A DNA stretch of 64,000 nt from Weissella viridescens (GTDB lineage: Bacteria; Bacillota; Bacilli; Lactobacillales; Lactobacillaceae). Below the pieces are notes generated by a model, which did not search any database, had not been told where the DNA came from, and saw nothing but the letters and a program-made list of their open reading frames with translations. The stretch spans positions 288,294 to 352,293 of the forward strand of contig NZ_JQBM01000001.1 of the NCBI RefSeq assembly GCF_001437355.1. The letters are read 5' to 3'. Made by a program: the position numbers and the translations under genes. The first letter of the stretch is position 1; the number at the start of each line of letters is the position of its first letter. This document shows positions 1-9,399 of the stretch, in pieces.

Positions 1-1671
1 GTTCTTATATTGAACACGCGTCTTTGGATCAAAGTATTGTAAGGCACGGTAACCCGTCTTTGCATTTGCAGCTCCGGTACGGAAACCATCTTCTGCCCAG
101 CCCTTGCCATCAAAGAAATAAGTATTACCATTCGTCGTCAACCACTTATTTTTGAATTGGATGTGTGACTTTGTATCATAATATTGCAAAGCACGGTAAC
201 CCGTCTTTGGATTGGCTGCTCCCCAACGGAATCCAGAAATGGCGGCACCATTTGATCCGAAGAAGTACGTGTTTCCATTGGTCGTTACATAACCATTTTG
301 AAGACGTACCTTAGTCGTTGGGTTGTAGTATTCAATGTTATTACCGAACTTACGGAATCCACTAATCTTGTTTCCGTTGTTGTCGTAATAGTAAACCTTA
401 CCGTTTTCAGTTTGGTAACCAGTCTTCTTTTCTTGGCTTGCCAAGAAGTTATACCAGTAGTTAGCAATATTTCCACGATTTGGTTGGTAAGTATCGTATG
501 GACGCTCATAGTTGTTCATGAAGACCATTGCTAAGTCAAAGGCTGACATCTTGCTCTTCATGTATTGACTTGCTGTCATTCTTGACCAACCTGGATAGTA
601 TTGAATACCGTGTGTGAATTCATATTGAATTCGCATACATTGTCCGTACATCGTCCGGTAGTCCAATCCATTTGCACGACACCAGTTAATCAACTTACTT
701 GCAGGTGTCCATTGCACAAGACCATATCCACCACCACCACCGATTTCGGTGATATCTGGCAAAATATAACTTTCAACAGCCATATTTCCTAGCATTCCAG
801 CAATGGCATTACGTGACCAACCACGCGCTGAGAAGAACTTATAGATATAGATTGCATTCGACTTTTGCGTAGCGGAATAATTATATGTTTGTGCAGCTAA
901 GACTGGCTTAGCTTTAGCCGTCGTTGCTTTTGCTGGTGTAGCAGCCTTTGGCTTTGCCACGGTCGTTTTCTTGACGACTGGTGCCGGGGTTACTGCTTTG
1001 GGTTCAGTCGTCGTTGCATCTTTTTTAGTCGTTTGTTCAGCATCCTTAGATGCATTCGCATCTGACTTAACATCAGTTGATGGTTCTTGAACTTCAGACT
1101 TATCCGCTTGATTGTTTGTGTTAGTATCAGTTGTCGCATCTGAACTATCAGTTGATGACTTCTGATCATCGGTCTTTTCGTCAGTGGCAACATCTTCTGA
1201 ATCACCCTTGGCTGATTGATCATCTGGCTTTACATCTTGCGATTCAGTTGCACCACTTTGAGCGTCAGCTTTTACATCGGCCGCTTCAGCTGGAGTCTCT
1301 GTTACAGTGTTTTGCGCATCTGACTTCACATCATCAGCCGTTGAAGCTGATGACTCGTTTGAGGCGCTTTCCGTATCGGCACTAGCATCAGTCGTTGCGT
1401 CTTGTGCTTCGGGGGTAGCAGTTTGCACATCAACATTGGTTGGGTTTTGTGCCATAGCAGCACTAATTTGTACTTGCACATGACCGGCTTCGTCAGTTTC
1501 TGGTGCCTTAACATCTGCAGACCCATCCACTGCCTTTTGTGCATTTGCATCGGTTGCATCAGCTTGAGCGCTTGTACCAGCTCCACCGACAAGGGCAGCA
1601 GCTGCACCAAGCGTGGCTACGGCAGAACTAACCCAAAATTTACCACTCTTATACATTTTAATGTGACTCAT
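1..1671 (-). CDS. Secreted wall hydrolase, phage-tail-lysozyme-type domain plus glucan/choline-binding-type repeats (C-terminus cut)
   Basis: 557 codons are visible; the 3' end lies beyond base 1. The start at 1671 has AAGGGAG seven bases upstream. Residues 5-13 read KMYKSGKFW, the KxYKxGKxW signal motif of accessory-Sec-like adhesins and glucansucrases, followed by a hydrophobic stretch and Ala-rich cleavage region. Residues about 40-260 are an acidic Ser/Thr/Asp/Ala linker. Residues about 265-405 (GMLGNMAVES, GLVQWTP, FMNNYERP) match the phage tail lysozyme type. From about 412 onward, aromatic repeats (GNTYFFGSNG, NGNTYFFDGKG, TGYRALQYYD) resemble cell-wall or glucan-binding repeats with a unit of about 49 residues. 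Inferred role: surface-bound muralytic or glucan-binding protein. Anchor and repeat number cannot be judged from this window. Confidence 0.85.
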   Translation of the reverse strand, partial: MSHIKMYKSGKFWVSSAVATLGAAAALVGGAGTSAQADATDANAQKAVDGSADVKAPETDEAGHVQVQISAAMAQNPTNVDVQTATPEAQDATTDASADTESASNESSASTADDVKSDAQNTVTETPAEAADVKADAQSGATESQDVKPDDQSAKGDSEDVATDEKTDDQKSSTDSSDATTDTNTNNQADKSEVQEPSTDVKSDANASKDAEQTTKKDATTTEPKAVTPAPVVKKTTVAKPKAATPAKATTAKAKPVLAAQTYNYSATQKSNAIYIYKFFSARGWSRNAIAGMLGNMAVESYILPDITEIGGGGGYGLVQWTPASKLINWCRANGLDYRTMYGQCMRIQYEFTHGIQYYPGWSRMTASQYMKSKMSAFDLAMVFMNNYERPYDTYQPNRGNIANYWYNFLASQEKKTGYQTENGKVYYYDNNGNKISGFRKFGNNIEYYNPTTKVRLQNGYVTTNGNTYFFGSNGAAISGFRWGAANPKTGYRALQYYDTKSHIQFKNKWLTTNGNTYFFDGKGWAEDGFRTGAANAKTGYRALQYFDPKTRVQYKN

Positions 1672-1781
1672 TTAATTACTCCCTTAAGACAATGACGATG
1701 CATCATCTAAAATACTTAAATTCTACTTATTAAGCGTTTGTTTAGTTTTTTAAGTTTCTTTATATTTTCTTAATTTATTAC

Positions 1782-1810
1782 ATGTTACCGCAGACGAAAA
1801 CATTGGTCAA
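1782..1810 (-). promoter_or_regulatory. Probable promoter of the wall hydrolase gene
   Basis: On the minus strand TTGACC (1810-1805) is followed after 17 bases by TAACAT (1787-1782), placing transcription about 105 bases before the start codon at 1671. Match is good at -35 and fair at -10. No other stronger pair was seen nearby. Confidence 0.5.
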
Positions 1811-2064
1811 TAATACTAGTTTTCAATACCGTTACAATTACCTACGTCAGCATGTCTATACTACCAACCAAAAATCACAGGCATGTGCCATAAAGGTTTC
1901 AAAATCTGAACATTATGTTAGCCCATTGTCTTTTAAAATTTTATTTTTACTATTATTAATGCTAACTCTAAATCTATCGTAATTTTAACTCTATGTCCGT
2001 TTTCCATTGGTTACTTTATATAAATTTAGAGTTCATTCCTTGATTTTATAACTTATAAATACGA
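1811..2064. other. Intergenic stretch with no recognised gene
   Basis: AT-rich sequence between the wall hydrolase promoter and the citrate operon terminator. Short open frames exist, but none has a ribosome binding site or recognisable product. I see no conserved RNA here. Confidence 0.5.
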
Positions 2065-2100
2065 AAAAAGCACTTAATCCAATTTGATTAAGTGCTTTTT
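2065..2100 (-). terminator. Terminator of the citrate operon
   Basis: AAAGCACTTAATC and its complement flank a six-base loop; a T-run follows on the minus strand. It lies directly after the citF stop at 2103, so the operon ends at citF. A-run symmetry means it may act on both strands. Confidence 0.85.
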
Positions 2101-2102
2101 TA

Positions 2103-3641
2103 TTAATCTTTAATTTCTTTAATTGTATCGATAATTGTACCATCACGATATTCAACCATCGCAACCGTACGATCGGTATACTCAAGTGGTTCTGGCTTTC
2201 CAACCTTAGCTTCAGCCATTTGTTGCAATTCTTCAATAGTGTACACAGGTACACCAGGCATATCCTGCAATGCATCAATCAAATCTTGACGCTTAGGATT
2301 AATGGCAATTCCAACTTCAGTCACAAGAACATCAACAGAGTCACCTGGTGTAACGTTTGTCGTCACTTCAGGAACAACAGTCGCAATGCGTCCACGAACT
2401 AGCGGAACTGAAATAATCGTCAACTTCGCTGTTGCCGCATCTTGGTGACCACCAACGGCACCACGGATGACACCATCGGATCCTGACATGACATTAACGT
2501 TATAGTCAGTATCGATTTCAAGCGCCGATAAGATAACAACATCCAACTTATCAACCATCGCACCCTTATTAGCAGGGTCGGCATACCAAGTTGCACTGAT
2601 TTCTTGTTGGTCACGGTTTGACTTCATTGATTGGGCAGCACCCTTATCGAAGTCTTGCACATCCATAACCTTCTTGACCAAACCTTCTTCCAATAAATCA
2701 ATGGTTGGTTTGGTAATCCCACCTAACGCAAAAGAAGCAGTGATACCATTATCAATCATTGATTGACGCAAGAAACGAGTGACGGCTAATGCAGCACCAC
2801 CAGAACCGGTTTGGAATGAGAAGCCATCCTTGAAATATGGTGAGTGTACAATCACGTTGTTAACTGTTTGCGCAATCTTAAGTTCCTTAGGATCCTTAGT
2901 GAAACGTGTTGCACCAGAACCAATTTTATCAGGATCACCTACCTTATCAACCTTCACAACGTAATCAACCTGCGTTTGTTCAATCGAAGCAGGTGTGTTC
3001 GGGTAGTCAACAATGTTATCAGTAATCAAGACAACCTTATCGGCATACTTGGCATCCATTAAGGCATAACCAAGTGAACCAAATGCGGTCTCACCATCCA
3101 TGCCGTTTGCGTTTCCCATTTCATCTGAGTTAGGAACACCTAGGAAGGCAACATCAATCTTGATATTCCCTTCTTCAATGGCACGGGCACGACCACCGTG
3201 TGAACGGAAGATCACTGGGTTTTCAAGCGCACCGTGAGATACGGCGTCACCCAAAGTTCCACGCATACCTGATGATGTGATGTTGGTAACAACACCCTTT
3301 TCAATGGCTTCAATGGTGATATCGTTCATCGTATTCGTCAATGATGATGGAGCCAAAGTCAAATCCTTATAACCATGATCAATGATAATACGCATAACCA
3401 TATTAAAGACATAGTCACCCTCACGGAAGTGGTGGTGGAATGAAATTGTCATACCATCTTTAACATTATCAGTAACCGCTTTTTCCAATGAATCAACTAA
3501 CTTATTCTTACCAGTAGTGGCACGAACCTTTGGTGCAACACGTTGGATTTCAGGGTTTCCAAAATCAACAGTTTCAAATGGCTTGTAGTCCAACTTATTC
3601 ATAAGTTCATCCGGTAATTCACGCTTTACACTATTTTCCAA
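2103..3641 (-). CDS. citF: Citrate lyase alpha chain (citrate:acetyl-ACP transferase)
   Basis: 512 residues, full length for CitF. It exchanges the acetyl group on the CitD acyl carrier for citrate, forming citryl-ACP for CitE to cleave. The frame is open upstream to 3662, but the only well-spaced ribosome site (AGGAGG at about 3655-3650) points to a TTG start at 3641, giving an N-terminus [10 protein letters not shown] typical of the family. This start overlaps the citE stop by 11 bases, so translation is probably coupled. It is the last gene of the citM-citC-citD-citE-citF operon; a terminator follows. The motif-rich N-terminal region ([20 protein letters not shown]) is family-like. Cytoplasmic. 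Confidence 0.93.
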   Translation of the reverse strand: MENSVKRELPDELMNKLDYKPFETVDFGNPEIQRVAPKVRATTGKNKLVDSLEKAVTDNVKDGMTISFHHHFREGDYVFNMVMRIIIDHGYKDLTLAPSSLTNTMNDITIEAIEKGVVTNITSSGMRGTLGDAVSHGALENPVIFRSHGGRARAIEEGNIKIDVAFLGVPNSDEMGNANGMDGETAFGSLGYALMDAKYADKVVLITDNIVDYPNTPASIEQTQVDYVVKVDKVGDPDKIGSGATRFTKDPKELKIAQTVNNVIVHSPYFKDGFSFQTGSGGAALAVTRFLRQSMIDNGITASFALGGITKPTIDLLEEGLVKKVMDVQDFDKGAAQSMKSNRDQQEISATWYADPANKGAMVDKLDVVILSALEIDTDYNVNVMSGSDGVIRGAVGGHQDAATAKLTIISVPLVRGRIATVVPEVTTNVTPGDSVDVLVTEVGIAINPKRQDLIDALQDMPGVPVYTIEELQQMAEAKVGKPEPLEYTDRTVAMVEYRDGTIIDTIKEIKD

Positions 3642-4542
3642 TGTAATTTCCCTCCTCATCAACTAAGTGTGATGCCTTTGCAAGACGCATCACACGTTCA
3701 GCACGCAATACGACTGGACGGTCAACCATTTGACCATTCATTGAAATAACACCTGAACCCTTAGCGCGGGCTTCTTCAATCGCAGCAATCACGTTTTGGG
3801 CATTTACAATTTCTTTTTCAGTAGGTTCAAAGACTGAGTTAACCATTTCGATTTGACGTGGGTTAACCAATGACTTACCGTCAAATCCAAGTTGGTGGAT
3901 GTACTCAGTTTCACGATAGAATCCATCTGGATCATCCATATTTGTAAACACAGTATCGAAGGCTGAAACACCTGCAGCACGAGCGGCATGCAAAATAGCA
4001 TTACGTGCATATTGTAGTTCAGCTCCATCTGGGTAACGGTGTGTCTTCATATCGGTCGTATAATCCTCGGCAGACAAGGCAATTCCCATCATACGGTCTG
4101 TTGATGAAGCGATTCCATAGGCATTCACAACACCCAAAGCAGACTCAATGGCAGCCATGACACGTGTTGAACCAACTTCACGACCAAATTCCTTCTCAGC
4201 TTCTTCAACCAAGTTTACCAATTCAGTCATCATTTCAGCCGTTTCAACCTTAGGCAAACGGATAACATCGATTCCAGCCTTAACCATTGCACGAATGTCG
4301 TTTTGATAGAATGGTGTATCCAAACCATTGATACGTACCACTAATTCAGCATCCCCGTAATCAACTGTTTGCAAGGCTTCATAGACCAAATAGCGTGCGG
4401 CATCTTTTTCTGGAAGTGAAACAGCATCTTCCAAATCAAACATAATTGAGTCAGCTCCGAAAATACCAGCATCCTTAACCATGGCTGGGTTATTTCCAGG
4501 TACGAACATCATTGTTCGACGTAAACGTTCTTCTGTAGCCAT
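3631..4542 (-). CDS. citE: Citrate lyase beta chain (citryl-ACP lyase)
   Basis: 303 residues, HpcH/HpaI aldolase family. It cleaves (3S)-citryl-ACP to oxaloacetate and acetyl-ACP. Visible family signatures include [14 protein letters not shown] near the N-terminus, [16 protein letters not shown] (acidic metal site) and the VVRING segment. The start at 4542 (MATEERL) is preferred over the upstream ATG at 4560 because GGGAGGTG sits before it; the citD stop lies only two bases upstream. It overlaps citF by 11 bases. The tight packing fits a stoichiometric CitDEF complex in the cytoplasm. Confidence 0.94.
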   Translation of the reverse strand: MATEERLRRTMMFVPGNNPAMVKDAGIFGADSIMFDLEDAVSLPEKDAARYLVYEALQTVDYGDAELVVRINGLDTPFYQNDIRAMVKAGIDVIRLPKVETAEMMTELVNLVEEAEKEFGREVGSTRVMAAIESALGVVNAYGIASSTDRMMGIALSAEDYTTDMKTHRYPDGAELQYARNAILHAARAAGVSAFDTVFTNMDDPDGFYRETEYIHQLGFDGKSLVNPRQIEMVNSVFEPTEKEIVNAQNVIAAIEEARAKGSGVISMNGQMVDRPVVLRAERVMRLAKASHLVDEEGNYIGK

Positions 4543-4544
4543 TA

Positions 4545-4838
4545 TTAGAGCACCTCCCACATTGGTTCATCAACGATGTCTAAAGCACGTTGCGTTGCTG
4601 CAATTGCGCGTGCCTTAATCACCATGTCTAATGCCCCTTTATCAACAATCTTGACATTGGCATTCTCAACACCATAAGCTTTCAAAACATCTGCAACAGT
4701 TGCCTTAATTGCCTTTCCATATTGTTTTTCAACATCTGATTCCAAATCAAATTGGATCCCATCTGTTCCTTGACTAAGCATAATTTGTACATCAGATGAT
4801 TCTAATGTTCCGGCAATCGCCGTTTTCTTAATCTCCAT
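4545..4838 (-). CDS. citD: Citrate lyase gamma chain (acyl carrier protein)
   Basis: 97 residues, the usual size for CitD. It carries the 2'-(5''-triphosphoribosyl)-3'-dephospho-CoA group. The attachment serine should be in the N-terminal TLESSDVQI motif (Ser14 in Klebsiella numbering). The start at 4838 has GGAAAG upstream; a longer open frame to 4889 runs inside citC and is rejected. It overlaps the citC end by 11 bases and precedes citE by two bases. Making the prosthetic group needs CitG and CitX, which are not encoded in this window. Confidence 0.93.
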   Translation of the reverse strand: MEIKKTAIAGTLESSDVQIMLSQGTDGIQFDLESDVEKQYGKAIKATVADVLKAYGVENANVKIVDKGALDMVIKARAIAATQRALDIVDEPMWEVL

Positions 4839-5880
4839 CTTTCTTTCCTTTCTTAATCCGGTCTTGTAATTCAAACTTGTGGCTAACAATAAATTGGTAG
4901 GTGGTTTCGGGAACCCGATTTTCTATTTCGGAAATCCGGTCCTCCTCAATCGCCTTACGAACTGACGTTGCCGAGATGGCATCGCCTGAACCAAGTTCTT
5001 TACGTGGGATAATTTTCACCTGAACCTCAGGTGGCAACTCACGTTGTAGCGCTTGATTATACAAATCAGTGGTGTGCGAATATGGTTCACTACCTAGGTA
5101 ACGGGTCTGTATGTGCAGATCCTTGGCAATCCAATTCTTGAACAATCGTGCATCAAGCGTGGTTTGGTAATCAATAACAGCATCAGGACTTGAAATAAAG
5201 TACGCTGGAAAAGTTGCATAACTGACCATGTAACTGCCACCATTGACAACAATGACATTTTCTAAGTCTTGCGTGCCCGCCTTAACAAGTTCAACCCGTT
5301 CGCTAGTTTTAAAAAGTGAGGCATCTTGATTGACAACAAAGACGTAAACAAAATCATTTTCTCGAGCCGCTGTCTCAACAAGGTAACGATGACCTAATGT
5401 AAACGGATTTGCATTCATGACAATGCCGGCAATTTCCTTACCGGCTGGAACCTTTGGAATATCAGCTAAATATGTTTGAATATTAGGCTCACCCTTTTCA
5501 AGCAAGACACCTTGATCAGAGTCTGCTAACTTCGTAAATCCAACATGTTCAAAACTATCTGTATATTTTGGCTTCGTAAAGACTAAAATGTGGAACACGC
5601 CCCGTTGTGCTAAGCGGCTCACAAGTTCAGAAACAACCATATTGAAGCGCGATCCAGAAGCACCTTCCTCATTCTGAACGGCAATGTACTTAATCACATC
5701 ACCCGCAATTGAACCTGTTCCGACTAACTGGTCATGATCATCAAGGAGGCCAATGGTCTCATCAATGACATCAATCTCTGTATCATTAAAAACATCAATG
5801 CCGCGTTCAGTTAAAAAGTTTTGCCACATTCTACGTTGCGGCTTACTTCTCAAATGCAGATCTTGTATGTGATCACTCAT
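4828..5880 (-). CDS. citC: [Citrate (pro-3S)-lyase] ligase
   Basis: 350 residues. It acetylates the thiol of the CitD prosthetic group using acetate and ATP, switching the lyase on. The N-terminal part looks like a GNAT-type fold (residues about 20-130); the C-terminal part is a nucleotidyltransferase with NANPFTLGHRYLVE, the HxGH-like nucleotide site, and GDAISATSVRKA near the end. The start at 5880 has GGAGG eight bases upstream. Lies between citM and citD in the operon. Confidence 0.92.
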   Translation of the reverse strand: MSDHIQDLHLRSKPQRRMWQNFLTERGIDVFNDTEIDVIDETIGLLDDHDQLVGTGSIAGDVIKYIAVQNEEGASGSRFNMVVSELVSRLAQRGVFHILVFTKPKYTDSFEHVGFTKLADSDQGVLLEKGEPNIQTYLADIPKVPAGKEIAGIVMNANPFTLGHRYLVETAARENDFVYVFVVNQDASLFKTSERVELVKAGTQDLENVIVVNGGSYMVSYATFPAYFISSPDAVIDYQTTLDARLFKNWIAKDLHIQTRYLGSEPYSHTTDLYNQALQRELPPEVQVKIIPRKELGSGDAISATSVRKAIEEDRISEIENRVPETTYQFIVSHKFELQDRIKKGKKDGD

Positions 5881-5905
5881 TTTACAGACCTCCGTGTGTC
5901 ATAAC

Positions 5906-7051
5906 TTATTTCTTAGCAAATGTTGCAACTGCTCCTGAAACAGCATCAACGACACCATCATCAAAAACCCCTGGAACAATATTTGTCGGATTAGGATTTT
6001 GAATCATATCCGCCAAAGCATGCGCAACCTCTGACTGAAGTTGTGAATCAACACTCTTAACACCTGTTTCTAGCAATCCTTTGAATAGACCAGGGAATGC
6101 CAAAATATTATTAACCTGGTTGGGCCATTGTGAAGATCCCGTTGCGACAACCTTTGCTCCGGCAGCATTTGCTTCATCAGGGTCAATTTCTGGAACAGGA
6201 TTTGCCAACGCGAAAATAATTGGGGCATCATTCATGCGCTTGACTTGATCGGCTGAAAGCACCTTTTCATCTGACAAACCAATGAAGACATCCTGATGAG
6301 CAATAACATCATCTAATGTTTGACCATCAGCTTGGTTCACCATGCCGGCAAGTTTGCGTTGATAGGCGTTGTAGCGTGTATCGTCTTCGCGAATCACACC
6401 GTGACGGTCTAACAAAGTAATATGCTTAATTCCTGCTTCAGCCAACAACTTACCAGTTGCATATCCTGAAGCACCAACACCGTTCAAAACAATCTTCAAA
6501 TCCTTCAATGGCTTATTAACCACCTTGGCTGCATTAATTAATCCAGCTAAGACAACAATTGCTGTTCCCTCTTGGTCATCATGATAAACCGGAATATCTA
6601 ATTTCTCTTTTAATTTTTCTTCGATTTCGAAGCAACGTGGTGCGGCAATATCTTCCAAATGAATACCGGAAAATGATGTAGACATGTTCACAACGGTTTG
6701 CACAAATTCATCAACTGAAGTTTGTTCTAATGCCATCGGTACGGCATTGACGCCTGAAAAATCTTTATATAGAAGTGCTTTTCCTTCAATAATAGGTAGA
6801 CTTGCAGCTGGACCAACATTTCCTAATCCCAATACTGCAGTCCCATCACTAACGATGCTAACTAACTTTCCACTCATCGTGTACTTTGCCTTAGCCGATG
6901 GATCAGATTCAATCAACTTTGCTAGGCCAGCGACACCTGGTGTATAGGCTTCACTTAAATCATTACGGGTTGTGACATCAAAGTCTCCTTTAATATCGAG
7001 CACACCAGTATGCGCTTCGTGAAGTGCTAACACTTTATCCATGTCAACCAT
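5906..7051 (-). CDS. citM: Malic enzyme family oxaloacetate decarboxylase (CitM)
   Basis: 381 residues, malic enzyme family (NAD-binding ILNGVGASGYATGK, metal-site region EAYTPGVAGL and YHDDQEGTA). In Lactococcus and Weissella paramesenteroides the homologue linked to citrate genes is a soluble oxaloacetate decarboxylase, making pyruvate from the product of citrate lyase; that is the likely role here. A malate-oxidising role cannot be excluded. The start at 7051 (MVDMDK) has GAGAGGTG eight bases upstream; a TTG-started extension to 7087 lacks a site. First gene of the operon, divergent from citI. Confidence 0.88.
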   Translation of the reverse strand: MVDMDKVLALHEAHTGVLDIKGDFDVTTRNDLSEAYTPGVAGLAKLIESDPSAKAKYTMSGKLVSIVSDGTAVLGLGNVGPAASLPIIEGKALLYKDFSGVNAVPMALEQTSVDEFVQTVVNMSTSFSGIHLEDIAAPRCFEIEEKLKEKLDIPVYHDDQEGTAIVVLAGLINAAKVVNKPLKDLKIVLNGVGASGYATGKLLAEAGIKHITLLDRHGVIREDDTRYNAYQRKLAGMVNQADGQTLDDVIAHQDVFIGLSDEKVLSADQVKRMNDAPIIFALANPVPEIDPDEANAAGAKVVATGSSQWPNQVNNILAFPGLFKGLLETGVKSVDSQLQSEVAHALADMIQNPNPTNIVPGVFDDGVVDAVSGAVATFAKK

Positions 7052-7115
7052 GTTTGTTACACCTCTCACATAATTTTTAACACTCAAAGGTTACTTACCT
7101 TTGCTAACATGTCTC

Positions 7116-7144
7116 ATTTTAGTTTACATTTTTAAAAATGTAAA
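7116..7144 (-). promoter_or_regulatory. Citrate operon promoter
   Basis: Minus strand TTTACA (7144-7139), 17-base spacer, TAAAAT (7121-7116), each five of six matches to sigma-A consensus. It lies 65-93 bases upstream of the citM start. The -35 box and spacer are covered by the palindrome at 7123-7144, so the promoter looks directly regulated. Confidence 0.7.
7123..7144. promoter_or_regulatory. 22-bp perfect palindrome, probable operator in the citM-citI intergenic region
   Basis: TTTACATTTTT is followed immediately by its exact reverse complement. It overlaps the -35 box and spacer of the citM promoter. CitI of W. paramesenteroides is known to bind sites in this intergenic region, so CitI binding is a reasonable inference; the palindrome could also be another factor's site. 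Related AT-rich half-sites (ACATTTTTAAAA at about 7156-7168, TTAAAAATTTAAAAA at about 7183-7198) follow. Confidence 0.55.
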
Positions 7145-7316
7145 GAAAAAATTCGACATTTTTAAAATAAGTTCGTTGGTATTTTAAAAATTTAAAAAGT
7201 GTTCGCAAACACAAAATGCCTCCTTGATAAAATTAAAAAATATGAAAACCATTCAAAATATTTAAAATATATGGTAAGCTAAACAAAATGAAAGCTTTTT
7301 TTAAGGAGGCCTACTG

Positions 7317-8261
7317 ATGTCAGAAGAAATGGATCAGCATGAATTACTCGCAAATTTAGCACAAGACTATTACCTTTCACAATTGTCTTTAGCTGAATTA
7401 GCAGAAAAATATCACTTAAGTCGATATCTAGTTAATAAGTATCTCGATGATGCACGACGCGAAGGAATCGTCACAATTAATATTGCGGCTCCTAACCCAC
7501 GTAACCTTGAACTTGAAAAAGTTTTCCAAAAGACTTTTGACATTCCCCACATCTATATTCTAAAGGACAATATCAGTCCCACAGAAACGACCGAAAACAT
7601 CCTAAACTATTCTGCTCATCAGTTAGCCCCCATGATTGCTCAAAGTAAAGTGGTCGGTCTAACTTGGGGTGGTACAATCTTTAACATCATTAATTACTTC
7701 CCCGTTTCAGTACTAGAACATGTGACGTTTACGCAGTTCATTGGCGAAAACATGAAGTACAAATCTGCAGCCGGATCAATGCGCATGGTTGAGTTAGCTG
7801 CGGCACGTTTCTCAGCTGAGTATCTAACCATGACGGGGCCACTTTACATCATTGATGATGCAACACGTGAAAAAATGGCTCAAGAAATTGCTGTACAACC
7901 AGCGTTTGCTGCATCAAAACAGATGGACCTATTATTTACAACCCTAGGAACAATGGCTTCTCTTGAAAGCATTCCAACTTGGAATGAGAATCTAGACATG
8001 ATTTTGGGTGATATCAATCATGGTGATGTGGCTGGGATGCTTTATGGCCGACCATTTGATGTGAATGGTAACTTTTTGAATCCAGATCACGACAAAGTCT
8101 TCGGATTATCAATTGATGAAATCATGGAAACACCCCGCCGTTTTGGTATCGTTAAAAGTAAGTTTAAAACAAGCGCTGCCCTAGGGGCACTACGTGGAAA
8201 ATTCCTAACAGACATGGTGACGACAGAATCAATCGCTCGCCGCATTCTTAGCGAAATGTAA
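7317..8261 (+). CDS. citI: SorC/DeoR-type transcriptional regulator of citrate genes
   Basis: 314 residues. An N-terminal helix-turn-helix (residues about 15-50, LSLAELAEKYHLSRYLVNKYL) is followed by a C-terminal sugar-binding-like effector domain (GLTWGGTIFNI, KSAAGSMRMVELA). The start at 7317 has AAGGAGG seven bases upstream. It diverges from the citrate operon. In W. paramesenteroides CitI is a citrate-responsive activator of both promoters; I infer the same here from context and family. Followed by a strong terminator. Confidence 0.85.
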   Translation: MSEEMDQHELLANLAQDYYLSQLSLAELAEKYHLSRYLVNKYLDDARREGIVTINIAAPNPRNLELEKVFQKTFDIPHIYILKDNISPTETTENILNYSAHQLAPMIAQSKVVGLTWGGTIFNIINYFPVSVLEHVTFTQFIGENMKYKSAAGSMRMVELAAARFSAEYLTMTGPLYIIDDATREKMAQEIAVQPAFAASKQMDLLFTTLGTMASLESIPTWNENLDMILGDINHGDVAGMLYGRPFDVNGNFLNPDHDKVFGLSIDEIMETPRRFGIVKSKFKTSAALGALRGKFLTDMVTTESIARRILSEM

Positions 8262-8268
8262 ACAAATA

Positions 8269-8304
8269 AAACCGCACTAGCTTTGGCTAGTGCGGTTTAT
8301 TTTT
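8269..8304. terminator. Bidirectional terminator between citI and the glycosyltransferase gene
   Basis: AAACCGCACTAGC pairs perfectly with 8286-8298 around a four-base loop, with a T-run after it on the plus strand and A/T-rich sequence on the other side. The two flanking genes converge here. Confidence 0.9.
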
Positions 8305-9234
8305 TTATTTAACATCACGGGCAATATAAATTGGACGTCGCTTACTTTCAAGATAAATTGCCGCAATATAGCGACCAACAATCCCTAAGCTGAGCAATTG
8401 AATACCACCCATAAAGAGCATAATGACCACTAATGAAGGCCACCCACCAATAGCAGAAGCAGGAACCACAAGGGCACGAACAAAGATAGCAATCGCACCT
8501 AGAATTGAAGCCAAGAATGACACAACACCCAAAATCGCAATGGCCGTAAGTGGTGCTTGTGAAAAGGCAACAATGCCTTCAATTGAGTAGCGGAACAATG
8601 ACCAGAATGACCAAGAAGTTGATCCAGCAACACGTTCCACATTTTCATAAGGTAAATACTTTTGCTTAAACCCAACCCAAGAAAAGATTCCTTTTGAGAA
8701 ACGATTATATTCCGTCATACTCAAAATTGCATCCACTACTTGTCGGCTCATGACACGATAATCGCGAGCACCATTAACCAGGTATGTATCAGAAATCTTA
8801 TTAATCACCTTATAAAACATGTCAGAAAAGAATGTACGGATTGGTGGTTCACCAGCACGGGTCGTACGACGAGCACCAACCATATCCCATTCGCCCGAAG
8901 CAACACCAGACAACATTTCTGGTAGCATCTCTGGTGGATCCTGTAAATCGACATCCATTACAGCCACATACTCACCTGTCGCATGCTGTAACCCTGCGTA
9001 TAATCCAGCCTCTTTTCCAAAATTACGTGAAAATTCAACGTAATGCACTGAATCAGTTTTAGTTTGTAACGCTTTGATGGATGCGATGGTTTTATCTGTT
9101 GATCCGTCGTCAATGAACCAGTACTCAAAGTCATACTCGGGTACTTGGGTGTGTACTTTTTCCAAAGCATCATAAAAAATTGGAACAGTCTCTTCTTCAT
9201 TGAAGACAGGAACAATGATTGATAGTTTAGACAT
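8305..9234 (-). CDS. GT2 glycosyltransferase, polyprenyl-phosphate sugar synthase type (GtrB/CsbB-like)
   Basis: 309 residues. Residues 1-220 form a GT-A glycosyltransferase with IIVPVFNEEE, DDGSTD and the metal-site stretch VMDVDLQDPPE. Two membrane segments follow at about 230-255 and 265-295, then a short basic tail. This architecture transfers glucose or GlcNAc from a nucleotide sugar to undecaprenyl phosphate at the inner face of the membrane, supplying sugars for wall polymer decoration. Start has AGGAG upstream. It stands alone, with no flippase or GtrC-type gene beside it, so the acceptor polymer is unknown. Confidence 0.88.
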   Translation of the reverse strand: MSKLSIIVPVFNEEETVPIFYDALEKVHTQVPEYDFEYWFIDDGSTDKTIASIKALQTKTDSVHYVEFSRNFGKEAGLYAGLQHATGEYVAVMDVDLQDPPEMLPEMLSGVASGEWDMVGARRTTRAGEPPIRTFFSDMFYKVINKISDTYLVNGARDYRVMSRQVVDAILSMTEYNRFSKGIFSWVGFKQKYLPYENVERVAGSTSWSFWSLFRYSIEGIVAFSQAPLTAIAILGVVSFLASILGAIAIFVRALVVPASAIGGWPSLVVIMLFMGGIQLLSLGIVGRYIAAIYLESKRRPIYIARDVK

Positions 9235-9399
9235 AACTTACTCCTAGCAACTTTTAAACGTGTCGACGAATGGCTAACATTAGTCCGTTTAATTTTTACA
9301 TTTCTTTTGAATATTACAATTAAGTTTAATTTCTACAATATTCCATAGTATACCACATTCTAATAGTTCCAATGGTTAAGTATCAATTAAAATCACAAG

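Noticed and set aside
1727-1740. Possible cre near AAGCGTTTGTTTAG
   Set aside because: Only about 11 of 14 positions match and outer positions are wrong; below what I would call a CcpA site.
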